Assembly: GCA_023450745.1 (NCBI GenBank)
Contig: JAEXGR010000050.1
Location: forward strand, 1-23,954
Source of the DNA: Synergistota bacterium
GTDB taxonomy: Bacteria > Synergistota > Synergistia > Synergistales > Synergistaceae
Direction: 5' to 3'
Length of the DNA: 23,954 nucleotides
Shown: positions 1-6,983 of the stretch, one piece after another
Numbering within the stretch: position 1 is the first letter of the stretch
How the letters are laid out: each line of letters starts with the position of its first letter
Translations under genes and position numbers: made by a program
Notes under the pieces: generated by a model
Database searches by the model: none
Told to the model about the DNA's origin: nothing
The model's input: only the letters and a program-made list of their open reading frames with translations

Positions 1-10
1 GCGGAGGCTG

Positions 11-323
11 TTGCATTTAGCTTGCCAAACAAGAATAGAGCCTAAGAATATTATCTTGAGGCCATCCTTGTTGAGGTAAATTACCCTGTGTTTTGCAAGT
101 AATTGGCGTTGCGTTTACCATGAAAAAATTTTTAGGCTTATAGCAACGTCAGTTTTACTGTGCCCTTTTTTATCGGCCAAAGCGACTATTATCCTGTTTT
201 CATCTGTATTTACTAGATTTTCTCTTGTTTTTCTTTGCCTTTTTAATATTTCCCTGTCGCTGGTTTTATATTATTCAAACTAAACGCAACTTGTTGCGTT
301 TAGTCTGACCAGATTGCATTTAC
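11..323. repeat. Dispersed TTGCRTTTAS motif, five copies
   Basis: The ten-base motif TTGC(A/G)TTTA(G/C) occurs at 11-20, 109-118, 294-303 and 314-323 on the plus strand and at 280-289 on the minus strand. The copy at 280-289 and the copy at 294-303 face each other and form the core of the palindrome at 279-304. The spacing is irregular, so this is not a CRISPR or tandem array. It could be a set of operator sites or the residue of a mobile element end. The function is unknown. Confidence 0.55.
279..304. repeat. Perfect 11-bp inverted repeat, 4-nt loop
   Basis: ACTAAACGCAA at 279-289 is the exact reverse complement of 294-304, separated by CTTG. Read on the minus strand, the right arm is followed by a loosely T-rich stretch (TTTGAATAATAT), so it could be a weak terminator for leftward transcription. 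On the plus strand it has no T-run. It could equally be a dimeric operator. No gene abuts it closely enough to decide. Confidence 0.6.
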
Positions 324-519
324 TTTGAGGATTGACCATCGCTTTGCGGAAGCATTTTTATCCGGCGGCGGCCACGCCATGCGAGGTATCTTTTACAGCC
401 CCCGCGTTCAGGGACGGCCAACACAAAATGAGCTTGAATACCCGCGCCTGGACGGCTCCCATCCACGGTCGCTGATGTAGAATATATACAGCGCGGCACA
501 GTCGGAAAATATCGATGTA

Positions 520-528
520 TGATATAAT
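520..528 (+). promoter_or_regulatory. Extended -10 promoter of the class A PBP gene
   Basis: TGATATAAT matches the extended -10 consensus TGnTATAAT, with a perfect TATAAT at 523-528. No good -35 box lies 16-18 bp upstream, as is usual for extended -10 promoters. The predicted start at about 535 gives a leader of roughly 33 nt that carries GGAGG at 553-557 ahead of the ATG at 568. Confidence 0.65.
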
Positions 529-567
529 GTTTTTGTATGTACGATCAATTTCGGAGGTAAAGAAAGA

Positions 568-2880
568 ATGTACCATAAGAAACGTAATGACACGGACTTC
601 TCTCTAGAACACAAGACAAAGAAAAAGAAGTCCTTTGTCTTTTCTCTATTTTCAACGCTTGCCTTGCTGGCCGCCGTTATCGGCGCCGGAACCGCGGTCG
701 CGTCGATTTTTTTCCTGAAGGACATTACGTCCACGCTGCCCTCCTATCAGGATATCTTGGATCACGAGCCCAGTCTCGCGACGACGGTGTACGACCGCAA
801 CGGCAAGGTTGTCACCCAACTTTTTCAGGAGAACAGGACCTGGGTAAAGCTTGACGCGATATCGCCGTGGATGGTCAAGGCGATCCTGGCGGCGGAAGAC
901 GACTCTTTCTACGAGCATTCGGGAATCAGGCCGGTCGCCATCGTCCGCGCGCTGCTCGTGGATATTTTTCATCGGGGCGCGAAGCAGGGCGCAAGCACGA
1001 TAACGCAGCAGCTGGCGAGAAATCTTTTTCTATCTAATGAAAAGACTATCATCAGGAAGGCCAAGGAGGCCGTGCTGGCTCTGCGTCTTGAAAGGATATA
1101 CACCAAGGACCAGCTGCTTGAGATGTATCTGAATACGATTTATATGGGACACGGCGCTTACGGTATAGAGGCCGCTTCAAAGGCATATTTTGCAAAGGCC
1201 CCAAGAAATCTTACAATCGACGAGTCGGCGACGCTTGCCGGACTTGTCGCGGCTCCGGAAAAGTACTCCCCATTCAGGAATGAAAAGAGTTCGCAGACAA
1301 GGAAAGCCTACGTCATGCGCCGGATGCTGGACCTTGACTGGATCTCCAAGGACGACTACGACACCTATATCGACAAGAAGCCCGCGCTTGCCAGGCGCAC
1401 GGCACGGACTAATTCGATCTCTCTAGAGGGAGCCCCCTATTTCGTCTCCTATATCCTCTTCAAGCAGCTGCTTCCGACATACGGTACAGACCGGATTTAC
1501 CGCGGCGGCCTCAAGGTGCATACGACGCTTGACATCGACCTTCAAAAGAAGGCGGAGGCAATCGTCTCAAAGATGCCGCACGAGGGCGCGCTGATCGCGC
1601 TGGACCCAAATACGGGAGAGATTCTGGCGATGGTCGGAGGACGGAATTTTGACAAGAGTAAGTTTAATCGCGCGACTCAGGCCTATCGCCAGCCCGGTTC
1701 CGCCTTCAAGCCGGTCGTCTACGCGGCGGCGCTCGAACAGGGCTATCGCGCTGTGGATCATATTCTCGACGCCCCGCTGCTGTTCCCCAACGGGTGGGCT
1801 CCCGGAAATTACACTTCCAATAAGTACGACGGCGAGATCACGCTCTTTACCGCGCTCGCGAAATCGATCAACACTTCGGCGGTACGGCTTGCGCAGATCG
1901 ACGGCGTCGGGCGCGTCGCGGATATTGCGCGCCGTATCGGCATTACCACCCCCTATCTGCCCGACGATCTTTCGGTAGCGCTGGGGACCGCGAGCCTCAC
2001 GCCGCTGGAGATGCTGGTCGCCTATGCCACTTTTGCAAATAACGGCTACCGGGTGGAGCCTTACGCCGTAAAGGAGATCCTTTCCCAGCGCGGCGAGTCG
2101 CTGGAGCAGAACGGCCCTAAGCTGACCAACGCCATATCCCCCACGACCGCCGTATCGATGCGCTCGATGCTTGAGCAAGTCACGAGCTGGGGGACCGGCA
2201 CGCGGGCCAGTATCCCAAACTATGAAACTTTCGGCAAGACCGGCACGACGAATGACTGGACCGACGCTTGGTTCGTCGGCGGCGTTCCAGGTCTTGTCGT
2301 GGTCGTCTATATAGGGAACGATAACCACAAGCCTCTGGGAGGACGGTCTACCGGCGCGGTCGCGGCGCTTCCGGTATGGAAGGAGTTCGTCTCTTACGCG
2401 GTAACGAAGATGAACCTTCCTGCAACTTTCTCCATTCCCGGCGACGCCGAGGTTGAATCTGTCAGGGTCTGCAAGACTACCGGCTTCATCGCCGCCGAGG
2501 GCTGCCCTGCCACGACGCTTCTTCTGCCTCAAGGGCATGCCCCCTCTTCCGTGTGCCCCTGGCACGGAGGTTCGCTCTCGGCGGCGCGGGCCGACGATAA
2601 CGCGCCGCAGCTTTTGCTGGCGCCGATCGACGACGAGGCCGCCGCCAATAAGTATGTTTTGAAGCTCGGCGGCGAGTCCTCGCCATTGCAGGACGAGGCT
2701 TCCGGCCAGCCCGGAAACCCGGAGGAGCCGGCGCCGATACCGCAGAAGAAGGCCTCCGACAAGGAACCCGTCAAGCTGCCAAGCGCGTCCGCCACACCCT
2801 ATAAAAAGGACCCCAGCCAGCAGACGGATATGGAGGCCAAATATCAGGAGCTGTTAAAGAAGTACAACATTATCGAATAG
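568..2880 (+). CDS. Class A penicillin-binding protein (PBP1A type), bifunctional peptidoglycan synthase
   Basis: This is a 770-residue bitopic membrane protein that polymerises and cross-links peptidoglycan outside the cytoplasmic membrane. A Lys-rich cytoplasmic tail is followed by one transmembrane segment at about residues 24-50. The glycosyltransferase (GT51) domain shows the catalytic EDDSFYEHSG motif at 110-119 (Glu110), GASTITQQLARN at 141-152 and the RIYTKDQLLEMYLN helix. The transpeptidase domain has the nucleophile motif SAFK at 378-381, SIN at 433-435 and KTGT at 557-560, so all catalytic motifs are intact. A C-terminal region with two cysteine-containing motifs and a Pro/Lys-rich tail follows; such tails are common in this family. 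The ATG is preceded by GGAGG at 553-557. It is the only plus-strand gene and appears monocistronic, ending at a strong hairpin. Family assignment is certain; choosing between the names pbpA, mrcA and ponA is not possible from sequence alone. Confidence 0.95.
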   Translation: MYHKKRNDTDFSLEHKTKKKKSFVFSLFSTLALLAAVIGAGTAVASIFFLKDITSTLPSYQDILDHEPSLATTVYDRNGKVVTQLFQENRTWVKLDAISPWMVKAILAAEDDSFYEHSGIRPVAIVRALLVDIFHRGAKQGASTITQQLARNLFLSNEKTIIRKAKEAVLALRLERIYTKDQLLEMYLNTIYMGHGAYGIEAASKAYFAKAPRNLTIDESATLAGLVAAPEKYSPFRNEKSSQTRKAYVMRRMLDLDWISKDDYDTYIDKKPALARRTARTNSISLEGAPYFVSYILFKQLLPTYGTDRIYRGGLKVHTTLDIDLQKKAEAIVSKMPHEGALIALDPNTGEILAMVGGRNFDKSKFNRATQAYRQPGSAFKPVVYAAALEQGYRAVDHILDAPLLFPNGWAPGNYTSNKYDGEITLFTALAKSINTSAVRLAQIDGVGRVADIARRIGITTPYLPDDLSVALGTASLTPLEMLVAYATFANNGYRVEPYAVKEILSQRGESLEQNGPKLTNAISPTTAVSMRSMLEQVTSWGTGTRASIPNYETFGKTGTTNDWTDAWFVGGVPGLVVVVYIGNDNHKPLGGRSTGAVAALPVWKEFVSYAVTKMNLPATFSIPGDAEVESVRVCKTTGFIAAEGCPATTLLLPQGHAPSSVCPWHGGSLSAARADDNAPQLLLAPIDDEAAANKYVLKLGGESSPLQDEASGQPGNPEEPAPIPQKKASDKEPVKLPSASATPYKKDPSQQTDMEAKYQELLKKYNIIE

Positions 2881-2898
2881 ATATTCGCGTAAATACGG

Positions 2899-2937
2899 AA
2901 AAGAAGGCCGGAGCGCACAAAGCTCCGGCCTTCTTTT
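2899..2937. terminator. Bidirectional intrinsic terminator between the PBP and dGTPase genes
   Basis: The arms at 2899-2914 and 2922-2937 form a perfect 16-bp stem with a 7-nt loop. The G+C-rich core is GGCCGGAGC, and A-runs on one flank and T-runs on the other give a U-tract in both directions. It lies 18 nt after the PBP stop codon and 14 nt beyond the dGTPase stop codon, so it serves both convergent genes. Confidence 0.93.
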
Positions 2938-2951
2938 CGTTTATTCAGTAT

Positions 2952-3962
2952 TTATATCTTCGGTTTCGGCCAAGGGCTCGGGACAAAGGTCTCCTGGAAG
3001 AGGTGAAGCGCGTAGCGGTCGGTCATTCCCGAGATCATATCGACGGCCTCCTGGGCGGAACCGCCGTTTTTATCCATGCGAGCGCAAAAGAGCGCCGTGA
3101 GCACATGTTCCACGCGCGAATCCTCTATCTGCGCGTTGGCGCGCGTGTAGACATGACGGTAGAGAAAACAGCGCAGTCTTTCGATGTAGCCAAGCATTTC
3201 GTCGCTGAACCTGACCGCCGTCCGCGTGCTGTTTTCGATCACGTCCATGATCATGCCGTTTATCCTCCGGGAGTTCGGTATGGAGACGACCTCTTTCATT
3301 TCGGCAGTTATCTCTCTGTCGTCAATAAGGCCGGCTCGCAGCGCGTCGTCAATATCGTGGTTAAGATAGGCTAAGGAGTCGGAGATACGCACCACCCAAG
3401 CCTCCATCGTGGTGGGGTTTGTCAGGTCGTAGCCTGAACGCACGTCAACCTGTCCCTTGGAGTGCTGGATGATGCCCATACGCACCTCCCAAGTAAGGTT
3501 GAGCCCCCGTCCCTCTTTCTCGAGGCAATCGACGACCCGGAGGCTTTGAGCCGCGTGGTGAAAGCCGGACAGTCCATTTTGTTTTGCAAGTCTGTCCAGC
3601 ACGGTCTCGCCCATGTGGCCGAAGGGCGTATGTCCGAGGTCGTGTCCCAGGGCGATCGCTTCGGTGAGGTCCTCGTTGAGGCGCAGCGCGCGCGCGATGG
3701 TCCGCGCGATTTGGGATACCTCAAGAGTATGGGTCAGCCGCGTCCGGTAGTGATCTCCCTCCGGAAGCAGCAGCACTTGGGTCTTGTATTTAAGCCGGCG
3801 AAATGATTTGCAGTGTATTATGCGGTCTCTGTCGCGCTGAAAGCAGGTGCGTATCGCACAGGGCTCCTCCGGACGCGCGCGTCCTTTGCTGTTGACCGCC
3901 TGGCAAGCCTGTGGCGCAAGTATCCTGGTTTCGATCTCTTCCCAACGTTCGCGTATCGTCAT
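2952..3962 (-). CDS. dgt: dGTPase-like deoxynucleoside triphosphate triphosphohydrolase (HD domain)
   Basis: This 336-residue cytoplasmic protein belongs to the dGTPase-like dNTPase family, which hydrolyses dNTPs to the deoxynucleoside plus triphosphate and so trims dNTP pools. The N-terminal signature FRRLKYKTQV (residues 54-63) is followed by RTRLTHTLEVSQIAR with metal-ligand His78, and by the HD pair His107-Asp108 in GHDLGHTPFGH. A downstream DSLAYLNHDIDDA supplies the last metal-binding Asp. At 336 residues it belongs to the shorter 'deoxyguanosinetriphosphate triphosphohydrolase-like protein' branch rather than the ~500-residue enterobacterial Dgt, so its nucleotide preference is open. 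The ATG at 3962 has only a modest GGAG-type site about 11 nt upstream. It has its own promoter at 4068-4097 and looks monocistronic. Confidence 0.9.
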   Translation of the reverse strand: MTIRERWEEIETRILAPQACQAVNSKGRARPEEPCAIRTCFQRDRDRIIHCKSFRRLKYKTQVLLLPEGDHYRTRLTHTLEVSQIARTIARALRLNEDLTEAIALGHDLGHTPFGHMGETVLDRLAKQNGLSGFHHAAQSLRVVDCLEKEGRGLNLTWEVRMGIIQHSKGQVDVRSGYDLTNPTTMEAWVVRISDSLAYLNHDIDDALRAGLIDDREITAEMKEVVSIPNSRRINGMIMDVIENSTRTAVRFSDEMLGYIERLRCFLYRHVYTRANAQIEDSRVEHVLTALFCARMDKNGGSAQEAVDMISGMTDRYALHLFQETFVPSPWPKPKI

Positions 3963-4067
3963 CTATTATTTTCTCCATTACGGGGCAGGTTCATCACCTA
4001 AGGTATCGCAGCCACGTTCCGGGGCCGCTTTGCCGGATACCCCCGCCGATAGATACCCAACGCTCTT

Positions 4068-4097
4068 ATTATAGTCAACAAAGGCAAAGCTGTACAA
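4068..4097 (-). promoter_or_regulatory. Promoter of the dGTPase gene, with a ~100-nt leader
   Basis: On the minus strand a perfect TATAAT (4068-4073) lies 18 bp downstream of TTGTAC (4092-4097), which matches the -35 consensus at only three positions. Transcription would begin near 4061, leaving about 100 nt before the start codon. In that leader GATACC (4002-4007 read on the minus strand) can pair with either of two upstream GGTATC copies (4036-4041, 4052-4057), so alternative folds are possible. No known riboswitch class is recognisable. Confidence 0.55.
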
Positions 4098-4148
4098 CCC
4101 CGCGCGAATAAGCATTACTTCTCGCTTGCGCATGCGGTTTTTCCATGA

Positions 4149-4205
4149 CCTCTTCGTCTCTGATGATGAAGAGGGCCGCCTCCCTCGTTGCGCGGGAGAC
4201 GGCCC
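4149..4205 (-). terminator. Probable ppdK terminator with a second competing hairpin
   Basis: In the minus-strand transcript the arms at 4194-4205 and 4173-4184 form a 12-bp G+C-rich stem (one G-U pair) around a 9-nt loop, about 40 nt after the ppdK stop. The sequence that follows, TCTTCATCATC, is only moderately U-rich. A second 7-bp stem, CCTCTTC with GAAGAGG (4168-4174 and 4149-4155), shares two bases with the foot of the first, so the two cannot both form completely. It is the only terminator candidate at the end of the minus-strand cluster. Confidence 0.5.
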
Positions 4206-4246
4206 CAATGATTAGGTTAACTCTGCTGGCGGCACAGGCCGTCTGT

Positions 4247-6883
4247 CTATTTCAACACACCCAGCGCCGCAAGGGCCGCGGACAGTCTCGCTACCGGTAC
4301 GCGGAAGGGCGAGCAGCTCACGTAGTTGAGTTTAAGCTTGTTGCAGAAAGCGATGCTCGAGGGGTTGCCTCCGTGCTCTCCGCAGATGCCGAGCTGAATC
4401 CCAGGACGCACGGAGCGGCCCTTTCCAACGGCGATCTCCATCAGGGCGCCGACGCCGTCGCGGTCCAGACGCGCGAAGGGGTTTTCTTCAAAGACGCCCA
4501 TCTCGACGTATTCTCCAAGGAATTTGCCCTCGGCGTCGTCGCGCGAATAGCCAAAGGTCGTCTGCGTCAGGTCGTTCGTACCGAAGCTGAAGAACTGCGC
4601 GTATTCGGCGAGTTGGTCGGCGACCAGCGCGGCGCGCGGCAACTCGATCATCGTACCGACCATGTATTCAAGCTTCACGCCGCTTTCTTTGATCACTGCG
4701 GCGCCGATTTCGTCAACCAGCTTGCGCATGCTTTTCATCTCCGCCTGGGTGCCGACGAGCGGGATCATGATGTCGGGAATGACCTTGATCCCCTTCTTCG
4801 TCAGCGCGCAGGCCGCGTTGAAGATGGCTCTCGCCTGCATCTCATAGATTTCAGGGAAGATCATGCCCAGACGGCAGCCGCGGAAGCCGAGCATCGGGTT
4901 CTGCTCATGGAGCTCCCTTGCGCGCGCGATCGTCGCGTTGATCTTCTTCGCTTCGGCGCTCGCGGGATCAAGTTCCTCAAGAGCCTTCGTCAGTTCGGGA
5001 ATCTTCGGCAGGAATTCGTGGAGCGGCGGGTCAAGGAGACGCACCGTTACGGGCAGTCCCTCCATCGCCTCAAAGATGCCGAGGAAGTCCTCTTCCTGCA
5101 TTTTTTCAAGTTTGTTGAGCTGCTCTATACGCTCTTCCGTCGTCGTGGCGACGACCATTTCCTGCATGACCGGCAGGCGTTCGGCGGCCATGAACATGTG
5201 TTCTGTACGGCAAAGGCCGATGCCCTTCGCGCCGAAGCCGCGGGCGCGTCTGGCGTCTTCCGGCGTATCGGCGTTGGCCCAGACCTGCAGGTTGGAGATC
5301 TTGTCGGCGTCTTCGAGGAGTTCGCGGAAGTTCTCGTCAAACTGCGGCTCCATGAGCGCCATTTTACCCAGAATGACGTCTCCGATGCTGCCGTCAAGCG
5401 TGAGGAAGTCGTCTTTTTTGACGGTGACGCCGCCGACGGTGAAGGTACCGGCGGCAAGGTCGATCTTAACGGACTCCGCGCCGGATACGCAGGGTTTGCC
5501 GAGGCCGCGGGCCACGACGGCCGCGTGGCTCGTCATACCGCCGTGGCTGGTAAGGACGCCCTGAGCCGCAAAGAGGCCGTGAATGTCGTCGGGCGTCGTT
5601 TCGGGGCGGACAAGGATGACCGCCTCGCCTTTGCCGCCGCGCTCGGCGGCTTCGTCGGCGTCGAAGACGACTTTGCCGACCGCCGCGCCCGGAGAGGCGG
5701 GAAGTCCTTTTACGATGACGTCGCGCTTCGCCTTCGGGTCGATCTGCGGGTGAAGCAGCTGCTCTACCTGTTCCGGCGCGACGCGGGAGACGGCGGTCTC
5801 CGCGTCAATGAGTCCCTCGTGGAGCATGTCCATCGCGATCCTCACCGCCGCCGCCGCGGTACGTTTCCCGTTTCTGGTCTGGAGGATGTAGAGCTTTCCT
5901 CTCTCAACGGTAAATTCTATATCCTGAGCGTCGCGGTAATGAGTCTCAAGCAGCTTCGCGATGCGGTGGAATTCTTTGTAAACCTCGGGCATCGCCTCAG
6001 CGAGCGAGGCGATGGGAACGGGCGTGCGGATACCCGCGACGACATCCTCTCCCTGCGCGTTGATGAGGTATTCCCCAAAGAGTTTGTTTTCGCCGTTCGA
6101 CGGGCTTCTCGTGAAGCAGACGCCCGTACCGCAGTCGTCTCCGAGGTTTCCGAAGACCATCGTCACGATGTTCACCGCCGTGCCGTACTCGGCGGGGATG
6201 TTGTTGATCTTGCGGTAGGTGATCGCCCGCGGCGTGTTCCAGCTGCGGAAGACGGCGTCGATCGCGAGGCGGAGCTGCACCCAGGGATCGGTCGGGAAGG
6301 CGCAGCCGGCCTCTTCGACGATTTTTTTATAGTCGACGACGAGCTTTTTGAGTTCTTCGGCGGGGATTTTGTAATCTTCTTGCACGCCGGCGTTCTCTCT
6401 CGCCTGCGCAAGGCGTTCCTCAAATTTTTCCAGGTCTACCTCAAGGACTACGTCGGAAAACATCTGGATGAAACGACGGTAGCTGTCATAGGCGAATCTC
6501 TCGTCGCCCGCCGATTTCGCGAGGGCGGCGACGGTCTCGTCGTTAAGGCCAAGGTTGAGGATCGTGTCCATCATTCCGGGCATGGAGACAGGCGCTCCGG
6601 AGCGTACCGATACGAGGAGGGGATTTTCCGAGGAGCCGAACTTTTTGCCGGCGAGCTTCTCCACTCTTGCCACCGCAGCCTCGACATCGCCCCATATGCC
6701 GGCGATGAAATCCTTTTCTTCCCAGTACTTATGACAGGCTTCGGTCGTGATAATGAAACCCGGAGGTACTGGAAGTCCTATCTTCCACATCTGGGCGAGG
6801 TTAGCGCCTTTGCCGCCCAAAAGCGTACGCATGTCAGCGCTGCCCTCACTGAAGTCATAGATGTACTTTTTTGCTTCAACCAT
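4247..6883 (-). CDS. ppdK: Pyruvate, phosphate dikinase
   Basis: The 878-residue cytoplasmic enzyme interconverts pyruvate + ATP + Pi and PEP + AMP + PPi, serving glycolysis or PEP regeneration in anaerobes. The length matches the bacterial PPDK of about 875 residues. The N-terminal ATP-grasp domain starts with LLGGKGANLAQM (residues 21-32) and includes RSGAPVSMPGMMDT. The swivelling phosphohistidine domain carries catalytic His453 in GGMTSHAAVVARG. The C-terminal PEP/pyruvate barrel has GLCRTEHMF, GTMIELPRAAL (743-753), SFGTNDLTQ (766-774) and the catalytic Cys834 in GICGEHGGNP. All key residues are present. The ATG is backed by AGGAGG (6891-6896). It lies 100 nt after glyS with its own extended -10 promoter and ends near a G+C-rich hairpin. 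No PPDK regulatory protein gene is seen in the window. Confidence 0.97.
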   Translation of the reverse strand: MVEAKKYIYDFSEGSADMRTLLGGKGANLAQMWKIGLPVPPGFIITTEACHKYWEEKDFIAGIWGDVEAAVARVEKLAGKKFGSSENPLLVSVRSGAPVSMPGMMDTILNLGLNDETVAALAKSAGDERFAYDSYRRFIQMFSDVVLEVDLEKFEERLAQARENAGVQEDYKIPAEELKKLVVDYKKIVEEAGCAFPTDPWVQLRLAIDAVFRSWNTPRAITYRKINNIPAEYGTAVNIVTMVFGNLGDDCGTGVCFTRSPSNGENKLFGEYLINAQGEDVVAGIRTPVPIASLAEAMPEVYKEFHRIAKLLETHYRDAQDIEFTVERGKLYILQTRNGKRTAAAAVRIAMDMLHEGLIDAETAVSRVAPEQVEQLLHPQIDPKAKRDVIVKGLPASPGAAVGKVVFDADEAAERGGKGEAVILVRPETTPDDIHGLFAAQGVLTSHGGMTSHAAVVARGLGKPCVSGAESVKIDLAAGTFTVGGVTVKKDDFLTLDGSIGDVILGKMALMEPQFDENFRELLEDADKISNLQVWANADTPEDARRARGFGAKGIGLCRTEHMFMAAERLPVMQEMVVATTTEERIEQLNKLEKMQEEDFLGIFEAMEGLPVTVRLLDPPLHEFLPKIPELTKALEELDPASAEAKKINATIARARELHEQNPMLGFRGCRLGMIFPEIYEMQARAIFNAACALTKKGIKVIPDIMIPLVGTQAEMKSMRKLVDEIGAAVIKESGVKLEYMVGTMIELPRAALVADQLAEYAQFFSFGTNDLTQTTFGYSRDDAEGKFLGEYVEMGVFEENPFARLDRDGVGALMEIAVGKGRSVRPGIQLGICGEHGGNPSSIAFCNKLKLNYVSCSPFRVPVARLSAALAALGVLK

Positions 6884-6954
6884 GTTGTTTCCTCCTCAAG
6901 AGAGAATAGTAAAACACTGCGGTGCTATTTATCACTAGTTGGTGCTTTCTCGCT

Positions 6955-6963
6955 ATTGTAACA
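6955..6963 (-). promoter_or_regulatory. Extended -10 promoter in front of ppdK
   Basis: Read on the minus strand, TGTTACAAT matches TGnTACAAT, with the -10 hexamer at 6955-6960. No convincing -35 box is present. The predicted start near 6948 gives a leader of about 65 nt. It lies in the 100-nt glyS-ppdK spacer, where no clear terminator is visible, so ppdK may be served both by read-through and by this promoter. Confidence 0.45.
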
Positions 6964-6983
6964 CCATTTACGCCCAAACCTTA

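Larger units (their letters stand above)
1..567. other. A+T-rich intergenic region with no recognisable gene
   Basis: No open frame of convincing length or composition lies here. Roughly the first 325 bp are much richer in A and T than the genes to the right. They contain five copies of a TTGCRTTTAS motif and an 11-bp palindrome, annotated separately. From about 350 the base composition becomes G+C-rich again, leading into the promoter and ribosome-binding site of the penicillin-binding protein gene. Short frames enter from the left edge (one open for 14 codons, one for 25), so the tail of a gene cut by the window edge cannot be excluded, but I recognise nothing in them. A seven-codon frame begins at 120 without a ribosome-binding site and is not called. 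Confidence 0.6.

Noticed and set aside
120..143. A seven-codon frame starting ATGAAAAAATT as a leader peptide
   Set aside because: There is no ribosome-binding site, no downstream attenuator-controlled gene nearby, and the A+T-rich context makes such frames common.
11..323. A CRISPR array or tandem repeat from the repeated 10-mer
   Set aside because: The copies are only ten bases long, irregularly spaced and in mixed orientation.
3978..4208. A 76-codon minus-strand frame between ppdK and the dGTPase gene
   Set aside because: It would start inside the terminator hairpin, spans the dGTPase promoter, has no ribosome-binding site and resembles no known family.
4145..6961. A 938-codon open frame on the plus strand opposite ppdK
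   Set aside because: It mirrors the strongly conserved ppdK frame, has no ribosome-binding site, and its Arg/His/Asp/Val-rich composition is the usual antisense shadow of a G+C-rich gene. ppdK itself has every catalytic motif.
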